A program made the position numbers and the translations under genes. Positions 53,630 through 63,709 of a stretch of 64,000 bases of DNA are shown piece after piece (position 1 is the stretch's first letter; every line of letters begins with the position of its first letter). This DNA is from Phytopythium helicoides. Its lineage: Eukaryota; Oomycota; Peronosporomycetes; Pythiales; Pythiaceae. Where the stretch lies: the NCBI GenBank assembly GCA_024867545.1, contig JANFNE010000028.1:1-64000 (forward strand). Direction: 5' to 3'. The notes under the pieces were generated by a model. The model was given only the letters and a program-made list of their open reading frames with translations. It searched no databases and was not told the origin of the DNA.

Positions 53630-54115
53630 TCAGTCGCGACGCGGGGACGAGCTGCGGCGGCGCGGCGAGCGCGAGCGTGAGCGGCGCGGCGATCGGCTGC
53701 GGTCGCGTCGGTCGGGGGACCTCGATCGGCGTCGGTCGTAGCGGTCGCGGTCGTCGTAGCGGTCGTCGTAGCGGTCTCGTCCTCCTCGGTCCCGCCCTCC
53801 GCGGCGGTCGTCGTAGCGGTCGCGGTCGCGGTCGTCGAAGCGCTCCCTTCCGCCGTCGCGGCCCGAGTAGAACTCCCTCGGGTTGTCTGGGCGGCGCTGC
53901 TTGGCGAACTGCACGCGCAGCTCTCGGCCCTGGAAGTCCTGGCCCTCGGCGCCCTGGATGGCGTCCTCGGCGTCCCGGCGGTTCATGAAGCGCACGAACG
54001 CGAACCCGCGCGACTCGGCCGACCCGCGCGCGCGCGGGATGTAAATGTCCCCGATCTCGCCGTACCTGCGCGCGCACCCGGTCAGCTCTCCACTCCACCA
54101 ACTCACCAGGGAGGC

Positions 54116-54147
<32 letters not shown>

Positions 54148-54315
54148 AAAGCGCACGCACTTGTCGAAGATCTCGCGCAGCTCCTCGGGCCTGGACACCA
54201 GCAGGTTAGACGGCGCTCGGCATCATCGCTCGCTCGCCCGCGCGACTCACCCGACCGTGAACGGCACGTTGTCCACCTTGAGCGTGATCATGTTGTCCAC
54301 GTTGGGCGGCGCCAT
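53630..54315 (-). CDS. SRSF2-like SR splicing factor
   Basis: Three exons: start to 54251, 54190-54161 (a 30-nt microexon) and 54065-53630, with introns of 60 nt (54191-54250) and 95 nt (54066-54160). The splices restore one RRM: RNP2-like TLKVDNVPF, then [22 protein letters not shown] and RNP1 RGFAFVRF, closest to SC35/SRSF2. An RGG/DRDR stretch and a C-terminal RS domain ([20 protein letters not shown]) follow. Such proteins bind exonic enhancers and recruit the spliceosome in the nucleus. Start chosen at Met 54315 (MAPPNVDN), where SRSF2 proteins begin; the frame is open to Met 54441, which would add 42 residues. The second intron carries a CAA triplet repeat. Confidence 0.85.
54115..54147. 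repeat. (CAA)11 microsatellite in an SR-gene intron
   Basis: Eleven perfect CAA triplets, GTT on the coding strand, within the 95-nt second intron of the SRSF2-like gene, close to its 5' splice site. Length changes would alter the size of a very small intron. Confidence 0.9.
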
Positions 54316-54487
54316 CTCGGTCCGCGCGCGCGCCTTGGACGCCTGGGGGTTTCCGAACTGGCGGTCCCCAGAGGGGGAGCGCGCGGGAAGGCTGTTCGCG
54401 AGGCGGGCGAGGCTGTTCGGCAGGTTTTTGTTTTTGGACATGGCTACACAAAGGCAACTTTGTATGACGACACGTTACTGTGGAGAC

Positions 54488-57400
54488 CTACGGCGTCAAC
54501 TGATCCAGGTACCCGCCCTCGCTCGCAAGCTCACGGAATACACCGCCCTCAACAACAGCCAACTCGCCAGGAGCACCAAACTCCACCACCTTACCATCGC
54601 TCAACACCATGATACGATCCGAGTCCAGCACCGTCGCCAAGCGATGAGCAATTGTCAACACCGTCGCGTCCTGGAAGTCCCGCGCAATCATCTCCTGCAG
54701 CTTCTTCTCCGTCGCGTGGTCGATCGATGCCGTCGCCTCATCCATCACCACGATACGGCTCTTGGTCAGCAGCGCGCGAGCCATGCACAGCAACTGCCGC
54801 TCGCCAACACTGAAGTTCTCTCCGTTCTCGCTCAGCTCGTGCGACAGCTTGCCATCGAGCTCAGACACCTGCTGCTTCATATCCACCTTGTCGAACGCAT
54901 CCCAGATATCGGCATCCGAGAACTCGTCGAACGGATCCATGTATGCACGCAGCGTTCCCTTGAAGAGCACGGGCGACTGCGGGATGATGGACATGTGCGA
55001 GCGCAGTGTTCGCAGCGGCATGGTGGAGATGTCGACGCCATCGATGAGGATGCGTCCGGAGACGAGCTCGTTGATGCGGAAGAGCGCCATGGTGAGACTG
55101 GATTTGCCTGCTCCGGTGCGTCCGACGATGCCGATTTTCTCGTTGTTTCGGATATCGAATGACAGACCCTTGAGTACTGGTGCTCCGCCTTCCTTGTAGC
55201 TGAAGACGACGTTGTCGAACGTGATGGTTCCCTTGGTGGGCCACTCGTGTTGAGGTTCGATAGCGAGGACGTTGTTGTTGCCTTCTGGGGTAATGTTGGC
55301 AAACTCGTGGATCCGCTCTGGGGCGATCATTTCGATTTCAAGCCAAGACCACGCATTAACCAGAGTTGCTAACCGGCCGTCAATGTTCAAAGCATATGTG
55401 AAGGCGACACCGACCATTCCGGGTGAGAGTACTCCTCGGAGATACACCAGCGACGACACGACGCAGATCACAATTGCACACCCAAGAAGCTGCATCCGGA
55501 GCTTAAACCACTCATTTGCAACTGTTTCTGCATACCACGCGCGGTTGTTGACATCGTTGCGAGCAAAATTCTCATCGAGAATGCGGTGGACACAGTCTGG
55601 ACCAAATGCCCGAATAGTCACAACACCGTCTTCCGACTGGGAAACGTGGCTTAGAACCGGTGAAGAAGAGATTTTTAGCAGACGAGAGATTTCACGCGAT
55701 GGCAGCAGATAGAAACTTCCGATAGTCACGTAGATGTAAGCTAATGGAATGACGAAAAAACCAAGTATGCGGACAATATAGACAGCAGTAGCTAGCTGGC
55801 AGCTCGTTGTAATAGCAATGGCCAAGAAACTTCCGCCTATAAAAGGGAGATCGGTGTCAACAGATGCGATATCATCGCCATACCGATTGGTGATTCGACC
55901 GATCGGATTCGCATCAAAGAATCGCAAAGGAGCACTCAATAACGACTTCGTCATCGACTCAAACATGGATCGAGCACCTCGGAGACCAAACGTAGCGACT
56001 GACAACGCTCGAGCCAATACCATCAAGGCACTTCCACCAGACAACAGAGCGTAGATCTCCATGTTGTACGTCGTCTTCTCTTCATCATAGGCAGCATCTT
56101 TCTGTCCAGTCCAGTGACTCAACCACAGATCACTCGCAATCTGGAAACCTTGCCATGCGCTCTGAATCAAAATCAAGAGCAAACACACCTTGAACCCTCC
56201 CAAAGCATTGAAGTAGTGCGAGAACACTTTAAGCGAAACGCGACCAACTTGACGATCTTCGTCGTCAATCAAACGACCCTCCGTCGAACTTCCCAACTCA
56301 GTCAAATCTTGTGCTACATGTACATTTGGAGATGTTGTGGACTTCACGTAGGAACTGCGTGGTCGCTTCGGATCACGCTTCGACTCTTCCACAGTCACCT
56401 TACCATTGCCAATCACAACACGCACGTTGACTGCCTCCGAAGCAATGATATCCGGACTGTGAGTCACCAAAATCACAGTCTTGTCCTCCAGCGATCCGCA
56501 AATGCACTTGCTGAAGATCTCACTCTGAACAACCGCGTCCACCGCAGCCAACGGAGAGTCCAAAATGAAAACATCAGCATCCGAGTAGCATGCGCGAGCC
56601 AAACTCACACGAGCCTTCTGTCCGCCCGAGAGGTTGATACCCTTGTGTCCGATCTCCGTCAAGTCACCACCGGGAAACTGTTTGAGATCAGGGAGAAGTC
56701 CACATGCGTCCAGTACTTGTTGGTATCTGCGCTCATCGAGAGGATGTCCGAAGAGGATGTTGTCACGGATCGACATGTTCTGGATCCACGGTTGTTGTGC
56801 ATAGTATGCGACGGAGCCAGCGACGAAGACTTGCCCAGAGGTTTTGGTCATCTCTCCAAGAAGAGCTGCACACAGTGACGATTTTCCGGCTCCGACAGGT
56901 CCTTGGACAACGACGAGGTCCCCCTTCTTGATGTTGAGGTTCACGTTACTGAGGTTCGATGCTTCTTTTGTCCAGCCAAATGATCCTTTCTCAATCGAGA
57001 CGACGACACCATCTGCATTGGGTGTTTGTGCGCGAATGACCTCAGTTGGGTCGACTTCGGACAAATCGAGGTAGTCTCCCATGCGTTCAATTGAAATTTT
57101 TGCCTGAATTGACTCCTGAATGAAATCCGGCAAGTCGCGCAGTGGACCCCTCAACGAGTTGAAGAGTGCGATTGCGGTGAAAACCTTGGCAGCAGTCAAT
57201 GTCTGCTCCATGACGAGTGCGTAAATAGCAAACGAGATGGTGGCAACAAGCACCGGAACAATCCACATGACGATATTTGATGCAGATATGGTGTATAGAA
57301 ATCGCGCTATTTCGCGCACCTCCGCAGCGCGTACCTTCATGATCTTGTCTAGGAATTTGCCCTCCCAAGCGTTCAGTTTGACGATCTGGATAGCGTTGAA

Positions 57401-58252
57401 CACCTCCTTGATCACTTTCATACGATCGTCTTTGTGATCCATCATTGTGTCATAAGCAGCGTTGGCCGTCTTGCTGATGAAGAATGTGATGACCATGGAG
57501 ACGGCGATAACAGCCAAACCAGCAAACACAGCCCACCCAATGACGTAGTACAGCATGTAGATGGAAACACCAATTTGGATAGGCAAAATCCAAACGTTGT
57601 TGAGCTCGTACGCCGCCCACATGATGTTGGACATGTCGGACGTGAACAGATTCGCAAGCTCGACCACCTTGGCGTCATCACGAGTTTGCAAGCTGCGACG
57701 CAAGGCCTTGCGAAAGAGCAAACCCTTAAGACTCGCCAGTAGTCGGATTGCCATCATGTCGAGCGAGAACGTCGACTGCGTCGACAAAAATGCGATGAGA
57801 AGACGCGAGGCGGAGAAAGCGCTCAGCCACCGCGTCAAGTCAGCCGCATCGATCTCTGGGGCAGTGAAGGCATCAATCACGTGGTGCAGCACAACCGGAG
57901 CAAACAGATTGCAGGCTGCGATGAGTCCGGACGCAAGGCCACACAAGCCGATTTGGACACCATACGTCGCGATGATGGTTCGCGGCAGTGATCGTCCGTG
58001 ACGCTGGTATTGCTCATGGAAACGCTTGAAGGCGACCGCAGACTGGTTCTCGCCCTCGAGCTCCCACAGGTCGTCCATGTCGAGCTGTCGCTCGTTGCCA
58101 GTCTTCATCATGGGGTTGGCATAGCGGAAGAGCAGTCGGGAGAACCAGGAGGCTGTGCTAGGCGACGGCAGAGGGGCTGGCTTGTGTTTGGGTTTATCTG
58201 CGAATGTGTCGTAGCCTCGATTGGATGCTTGAGCCAGTGGCGAGGAGCTCAT
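54488..58252 (-). CDS. ABCC-type full ABC transporter, copy H
   Basis: Intact single-exon gene of 1254 residues, start MSSSPLAQASNRGYDTF, stop 54488, one residue longer than B and G at the tail (LDQLTP). Motifs: GPVGAGKS, LSGGQKAR, VFILDSPLAAVDA, GRTGAGKS, FSVGERQ, MDEATASID. TMD1 is closest to pseudogene C (HGRSLPRTIIATYGVQIGLCG; QTRDDAKVVELANLF), while NBD1-linker and TMD2 start are closest to G. H keeps Leu at the codon that is a stop in C, so H is the working member of that TMD1 class. The stop lies 46-172 bases from the start of the SR gene on the same strand, so this end is probably a duplication breakpoint. Confidence 0.93.
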   Translation of the reverse strand: MSSSPLAQASNRGYDTFADKPKHKPAPLPSPSTASWFSRLLFRYANPMMKTGNERQLDMDDLWELEGENQSAVAFKRFHEQYQRHGRSLPRTIIATYGVQIGLCGLASGLIAACNLFAPVVLHHVIDAFTAPEIDAADLTRWLSAFSASRLLIAFLSTQSTFSLDMMAIRLLASLKGLLFRKALRRSLQTRDDAKVVELANLFTSDMSNIMWAAYELNNVWILPIQIGVSIYMLYYVIGWAVFAGLAVIAVSMVITFFISKTANAAYDTMMDHKDDRMKVIKEVFNAIQIVKLNAWEGKFLDKIMKVRAAEVREIARFLYTISASNIVMWIVPVLVATISFAIYALVMEQTLTAAKVFTAIALFNSLRGPLRDLPDFIQESIQAKISIERMGDYLDLSEVDPTEVIRAQTPNADGVVVSIEKGSFGWTKEASNLSNVNLNIKKGDLVVVQGPVGAGKSSLCAALLGEMTKTSGQVFVAGSVAYYAQQPWIQNMSIRDNILFGHPLDERRYQQVLDACGLLPDLKQFPGGDLTEIGHKGINLSGGQKARVSLARACYSDADVFILDSPLAAVDAVVQSEIFSKCICGSLEDKTVILVTHSPDIIASEAVNVRVVIGNGKVTVEESKRDPKRPRSSYVKSTTSPNVHVAQDLTELGSSTEGRLIDDEDRQVGRVSLKVFSHYFNALGGFKVCLLLILIQSAWQGFQIASDLWLSHWTGQKDAAYDEEKTTYNMEIYALLSGGSALMVLARALSVATFGLRGARSMFESMTKSLLSAPLRFFDANPIGRITNRYGDDIASVDTDLPFIGGSFLAIAITTSCQLATAVYIVRILGFFVIPLAYIYVTIGSFYLLPSREISRLLKISSSPVLSHVSQSEDGVVTIRAFGPDCVHRILDENFARNDVNNRAWYAETVANEWFKLRMQLLGCAIVICVVSSLVYLRGVLSPGMVGVAFTYALNIDGRLATLVNAWSWLEIEMIAPERIHEFANITPEGNNNVLAIEPQHEWPTKGTITFDNVVFSYKEGGAPVLKGLSFDIRNNEKIGIVGRTGAGKSSLTMALFRINELVSGRILIDGVDISTMPLRTLRSHMSIIPQSPVLFKGTLRAYMDPFDEFSDADIWDAFDKVDMKQQVSELDGKLSHELSENGENFSVGERQLLCMARALLTKSRIVVMDEATASIDHATEKKLQEMIARDFQDATVLTIAHRLATVLDSDRIMVLSDGKVVEFGAPGELAVVEGGVFRELASEGGYLDQLTP

Positions 58253-58269
58253 GGCTGTTGGTGGCCGCT

Positions 58270-58286
58270 GGCGAATGCGAGAGTGA
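58270..58286 (-). promoter_or_regulatory. Shared Inr-like start-site motif, copy H
   Basis: Minus-strand TCACTCTCGCATTCGCC, identical to B and G at the same distance from the start codon, although sequence upstream of it is unrelated to theirs. Confidence 0.6.
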
Positions 58287-60090
58287 TAGCTGTCTTACAC
58301 AGTGAGTGATCCGACCGTAGCCCGCGTTCTCGAACCGTTCCGTCCGCTTGGTCGAGTCCGTCGAGTCGCAACGCGCGCCAACGACGATCTGGTGGAGTCC
58401 GCGGAGTTGTCCCGAGGCACAGAGACCCGGTCGGAGCGCTACTTATCATCGTATTACGGAGACCGCAATCGCTTGATCTCGCCCGGCTGTGGCGTGCTGC
58501 AGATCGCGTGAGTTATAAGTATCAGCTGTCACCTTGAGCCTTGAGCATTTGTCCACTGTTGCGCAGAGTCTATACGCACAGAGCATTGCTAATCAAATTC
58601 CGTCGTGCTGTGCTGAGGAGCTTAACCGTTAATTTCCCTACGCGGTGCTCATACTAGCTCGCTAGGAAATTGGCTATGTTTGCGTGTGAAGGCTACCAGT
58701 TTGTTTCCTCCCACGCTTAGCTTGGTTAATGCTTCAGCAGCTCCATCGTCTCCATCGTCTCCTTCGTCTCCATTATTTCCTTCGTCGTCGTCGTCCCTGT
58801 TGGCTCCGTCGTTTCTGTCGTCTCCGCCGCTTTCTTCTTGCTAGCGCCGTGGCTAAACGCCCGTCGCCTGTTAGCTTTCGCCATCCTCCGTGAGTCTGCG
58901 CTCTGGTGGGGGACTCCAACTGAATCAACACGGCGCTGTCGAAGACTCTGCCTTGCTCCAACTGGTGAAACAGCGCAAGGAATGTCGAGTCGTCTGGCCG
59001 CGGAAAAGAGGATTGGCGAGCTTCTCAGGTCGGTCGTCGCCGCAGCTGCGAGCTGGAAGGTCGAGGCGTGACATGCAGTGTCGCTCCTAGTCTTCATGGT
59101 CGTCGTCGTCGGGAAGATCCGGCAGCTTGGGAGGCCCAGGGTCGAACTAGTCGGGAAAGTGCGGCCGCTTGGACTCCATCTTGCAAATTCCCGACTGAGA
59201 GAGGAACGCTTGGACTTGAATGGCTAGCCCTTGCCGAGAGTGCAAGTTGAAGTCCTCAAACTTTCGTGACATCCCTCCCTTTTCACTTGCGAAATGAATT
59301 GAAAGTCAGATGAACTCCATCCTCGAGCAGCCAGGACTCGACACTTTGTTGCATGGAAGAACGGTCGCAAGCGGCAGAGCGAAGATGCAGGCTTGCGAAC
59401 CTGTGGGTAGGCATCCACGATACAACCAATGAGCTCTCGGCAAACCTTTTACGTGACCGAGGACTCCAGCAGCGTCTTCGCGCCACCAAGACAATCTGCA
59501 TGACGTTCAGCTCCTTGCTGGATTCCAGGCACTCCGTGCAAATGAGAAACAAAGCGATCGATCGCAGTCCATGGACTTATGTCGTAAGATACGACGTTGG
59601 GAACCAAGGGCTTAAAAATTTCCCAATGAGAATAGGGGAAGCTGCTGAGTGAGGCGAACAGAGAGTTCATGGTGCAAAACTACTGTATTGGTAAATCGCG
59701 AGGCCATGCCAAATGACGGCGTGTTAACACTGTAGCGCTTGCGAACCTCCTCACAACTTGAACCCCCGCCACGTCCCTTTGGCGGCGGTATCAAGGATTA
59801 TTCCCTTCACTGCACTGACGTTATCCACTTGTCAATAGGAGGCAGACACGAGTGGACTTATATACAGAACTGCATCTGAAGGCGAAAGAAGTCGCGAAGG
59901 TTTACAACTTGGCTCACGAGACAGGAATGCTAGCAAAGCTCAGTCGAGCTGTCGCTACATAGAGCACTTCGCATCGAGAAGGTACTTTAGGTTTGTCCTT
60001 TTTTCCCAAGTCAATGGATTGCGTTGAAGTGGTCGACAGGGACCACGAACTCACTTGCTATATTGTCATTTCTGTGTAAACATTTTCGAG
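58287..60090. other. Intergenic region, no supported gene
   Basis: About 1.8 kb. 58735-58830 is a pyrimidine-rich, imperfect TCCTTCGTC-type simple repeat. Overlapping open frames of 60-120 codons (for example 59353-59652 plus and 58726-59097 minus) show no domain I recognise. Confidence 0.45.
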
Positions 60091-60251
60091 ATTCGAGTCG
60101 TCAAACTCGCGTTCATCACCAAGCGTATTGTGTTGTCTGCGCTCGAGCCATTTATCATGTGGTAGCGAGCCAAATGGTGAGTGCCAGCAAGATTTTCACT
60201 GCGATTCAGATCGCAAGCGTGGGTGACACCATTCTCTTTGGGCGATATTTC
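60091..60251 (+). pseudogene. Deeply decayed remnant of a D-like ABCC gene
   Basis: Translated on the plus strand, the fragment reads LAFITKRIVLSALEPFIMW, then two stops, SKIFTAIQIA and ASVGDTILFGRYF. These match TMD1 (LAYITKYMVLSAL), the TMD1 end (AKVFTAIALF) and NBD1 (ASVRDNILFGQKF) of copy D in the same order. Two internal deletions and stops show long decay, much older than the inverted fragment at 33912. Confidence 0.65.
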
Positions 60252-60309
60252 GTGCATGTGCTGCTATTGGTGAGTGTAGCATACAAACATCAAGGGAATC
60301 GTGAAGGAT

Positions 60310-61565
60310 ACCAGAAATCCGATCATCCAAACGATGCCTTCTCAATCGCAAAGGCAATATCCGATGGCATGCTCGAGTCGACACGCGTGACGTTAGTCGG
60401 CTCAAAGTCTTGAAGAGCCAAGAAATCTGTGAAGCGATCAAGCGAAATCTTTAGCTTGAATGCACGTCTGGATGAAAGTCAGCAGATCACGAAGTGGTTC
60501 TCGCTGCGCGTTGAATAGCGCAATCGCAGTAAACGTCTTGGCAGCCGTCAGCATTCGACCGAGAGTAATAGCATTCACAGCAAGCAAAACGGTCGACACA
60601 GCAATAGGAGAGGTCCACAACAAGAAGATGTTGATCGCCATGAGATACAAGTAGTGTGCGATCGCAACAAGCTCCAAGGCGCGCAGCGTGTCGATTTTGT
60701 CAGCGAACTTGACCTCCCACGCGTTGAGCTTGGCCATCTGGATGGCACCGAACACCTCCTTGATGACCTTCATGCGGTCATCCTTTCGCACCATCATGCC
60801 TCACCAGAGTGTTTGGAAACAACAACGCTACTGAACAACGATAGCGCGATCACTGCCAGCCCGGTGAAAGCAGCGATGTCGATGATCGCACGGTCTATGG
60901 ACAATGACAACGATCTGGATGATCTATTGGCTGTTGATCTGGAAGGTAGCCCAGAGCAAGTTTTCGACATCAGTCAAGAACAGGTTGGAGAGATCGACTG
61001 CCTTTTCATCGCTTCTGCTTTGTGTCCTGCGGCGCATGACCTTCTAGAAGAGCAGTGACTTGAGTGTGACCGTGAGGCGCAGTGCGATTAGTTCCGTGTA
61101 AAAGCTCAGCTGGGTTAGTACGATCGCGTTGAGGAAGCGCGAGGCGGAGAAGATGTCAAGCCCAACGCAGAGATCAGTAATGTCCAAGACAGGAGCTGCG
61201 AATGCGTTGACGACATGATGTAGCACGGTGGGTGCGAAGATGCTGCAAGCTGTGGAGAAGAGCATAGCGATTCCGCAGAGGAAGAACTACCAGCCGTAGA
61301 TGGCGAACATGACGCGCACGATGGAGCGGTCATGGCCACCATACTGTTTGCTGTAGGCTTCAAACGCAGCCGACGATTTGTTGGGACCCTCGAGCTCCCA
61401 CAGCTTGTGAGATCAACACACACAACTTCGACGACCTGTGGCCCATAGGTCGTCGAAGTTAAGCTGGCGCTCGTTGCCCGTCTGCATGAGCGGGTCCGCG
61501 AACGAGAAGAGCAGCTTGGACCAGAATGCTATGCCAGGCGTTTCTTTCTCCTGCTTGGCCGAGTC
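60310..61565 (-). pseudogene. Decayed remnant of an A-like ABCC gene (N-terminus, TMD1)
   Basis: On the minus strand it follows copy A from the leader (FWSKLLFSFADPLMQTGNERQL, about 61540-61470), through TMD1 (61265-61044 and 60797-60438) to the start of NBD1 (about 60310). It is broken by frameshifts, stops and deletions, including a loss between 61044 and 60797 and a 14-bp fold-back insertion at 61424-61460. NBD1, TMD2 and NBD2 are missing. It lies just downstream of TM copy 3 on the same strand. Confidence 0.8.
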
Positions 61566-61643
61566 CGTGGTTGGAAAAATGTATGAGTAACGTCACAATA
61601 CCCAAAGAGCTTGACGAAGTTATGGCTTCACAAAGGCAACTTT

Positions 61644-63582
61644 TCATGCACTGGTCGAGTTGCTGTGCAGCCACGCGAACTTGAACGTGTAGTCGGTGCC
61701 TAAAAAAAGGTAAGGTTAGAGCGATCACGACCAACTCTAAGACGCAAGAATCACAGCTTCGCTACACCCACCGTAGTGATCGAGCGAGATCTGCGTCGTG
61801 TAGAATACCCACAGAATGAGTGCCGACTGCACGTGGATGGCCTGGCTGTCAAGTACGAACGCGAGTTGGTACAGTGTCGAGAAGTTGAGTCGCTTCTTGA
61901 GTGCTAAACTCAACACGACGAACGACGTGAACTCCACGAGGCTGTACAGCAACACATTCAACACGGTGCTCGCTAGGTGATGAGTGCTCATGGTGGCAAA
62001 CTGCGTGTAGTACTGTCGGTTGGGCATGTGGAAAATGATGCCCAAGTAGAGTGCTGTGGCTCATGCGCAATCGTTAGCTCAGAATCCACATAACCACGAA
62101 CTACATTTGCTACTCACAATAGACGATAGGCGTGATCACTTCAGCGAACGCCGTGAGAATAGCGAACTCGGACGCGTACATGAGTTTTCTCACCAGCGCA
62201 GCATATGATCGTTCGAGCTGTTCGAGCTCCATGAGCGCGTCAACGGTGCTTGCCGTTGCTACCACTCTAGGGGATTGTGAAGAGGTGTTGATCCTGGTTG
62301 GGCCAACTGGGATCACCAACTTGCTCTGCTGGCCATTCTTACTCCTGTTGGTGCTTGGCCCAACTTTCTTGAGCTGAACTGTACTCACCGACACCTTGCG
62401 TTTGCCGTGCGTTGATTGAAAACCATCAAAATCATACCGGCCTAGGATGTCAACAATGCGAGGTAGCATACTTGCAGTCAAGACAGCACTGCGACGACCA
62501 GGCAAGGTGGCTTCTTTCTCAGGATTTCTGGTCCTCAGCTCCACGATCATTCGCGTTGTATTGGCGATTTGGTTGCGGATAGAGTCGATGTCCCAGATCA
62601 TAAGCACTACTTGCAACGCGTTGGCGATCATCAGACCCACGGTCGTCATCAAAGAAGGCTGGTATTGCATACAAAACGATACAAAAAGTGCGTTCACAAG
62701 GTCGGGGTTGAACACAACGGTGATAGTGATGCGGTCACCTGCTGCTGACTTGCACAGATAGTAGAAAAGGACGCGACCACCAATCTTGAGCACCGGTAGC
62801 AGCAGTGAAAAGGCAGCACTTGGTATTCCACGACCCATCTTGATAAACTGGTAGTAGTAAAGCGGGTAACCGATGATGACGAGTCCATGGCATACACAAA
62901 TGAGACTCGCGTCCGCGATCTTCCACAGCAGCGCCGGATTCTGCCGCACATGTGGGTACCAAGCGATAGCCAAAGCAAAAAACATGAGCGAGACGTAGGG
63001 GACGGCCATCATGTGAATGGTGAAGGGGACTGGAAAGCCGATCGTCCAGGCATAAAGTAGCTCAAATCCCGTGGAAGCGGCAGCGACGAGCACGGCACTG
63101 ACGACGAGCTGTGTTCTGGAGAGCGATAGTAGTGGCATGCGCGTGCTGATCATGTGCGTCTGCAACAGGCACCACATGGTGTAGGAGAGGAAGAAGCGAC
63201 CGAAGAACGTCCAGTTGTGGCGCATGCCGAGCGTGGCGGCGTCGAGGTTGACGGTTTCAGGCAGGCAAATGTAGGCGAGGCTGGGCAGTGGGGTGAGGAG
63301 GATGGCGGCCGCAATTCGCCACCATGAAGTAGAGGTCGTGTACTCGTGCAATGCTATCACTCTCTCTGGTGAATATTCTCCCTTGAGCTCAACTTGCGTG
63401 ACGTCCCAGCAGCGTGCGATGATCTGGAAGATCCGCCACGCCATTTCCTGCATCCGTGTCGTCTTCTTGGGTGACTCTTGAAAAATGACGAGGAAGCAAA
63501 ACAAGTCGTTATTTACTGGCGATTTCACCCCCATGACTTCTTTCTGCATCATCTCGAATAACCGCTGCAATTCATCGACCAA
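61644..63582 (-). CDS. Multipass membrane protein, TM family copy 3
   Basis: Three exons: 63582-62118, 62053-61772 and 61699-61644, with GT-AG introns of 64 and 72 nt at the same places and phases as copy 2. The 600-residue product matches copy 2 almost exactly from WDV(T/I)QVELKGEYSPERV through the first seven hydrophobic segments, then differs in the linker (EKEATLPGRRSAVLTAS and on), and matches again in the last three segments, ending GTDYTFKFAWLHSNSTSA. The first 43 residues before a Met at 63453 are not shared; that Met is a possible alternative start. Function unknown. Duplication with copy 2 was inverted and moved about 15 kb. Confidence 0.8.
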
Positions 63583-63709
63583 CTAGACCATGGTGCATGT
63601 ACCCCAGCACTCTCAGCGACTGGCTCAGTCCTCTACGCGTTTAGCTGAGATCTTACAGTTGTGGGAGAACGGTTGTGCGGTCAGTGGTTTCCAATCTATT
63701 TCCAGGTGC

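Noticed and set aside
54161..55162. Plus-strand 333-codon frame, and similar ones antisense to every NBD2
   Set aside because: Shadows of the ABCC coding sequence; the same antisense peptides appear behind all copies.
58726..59097. Minus-strand 123-codon frame with Thr/Glu/Met repeats
   Set aside because: Produced by the pyrimidine-rich simple repeat; no domain or support.
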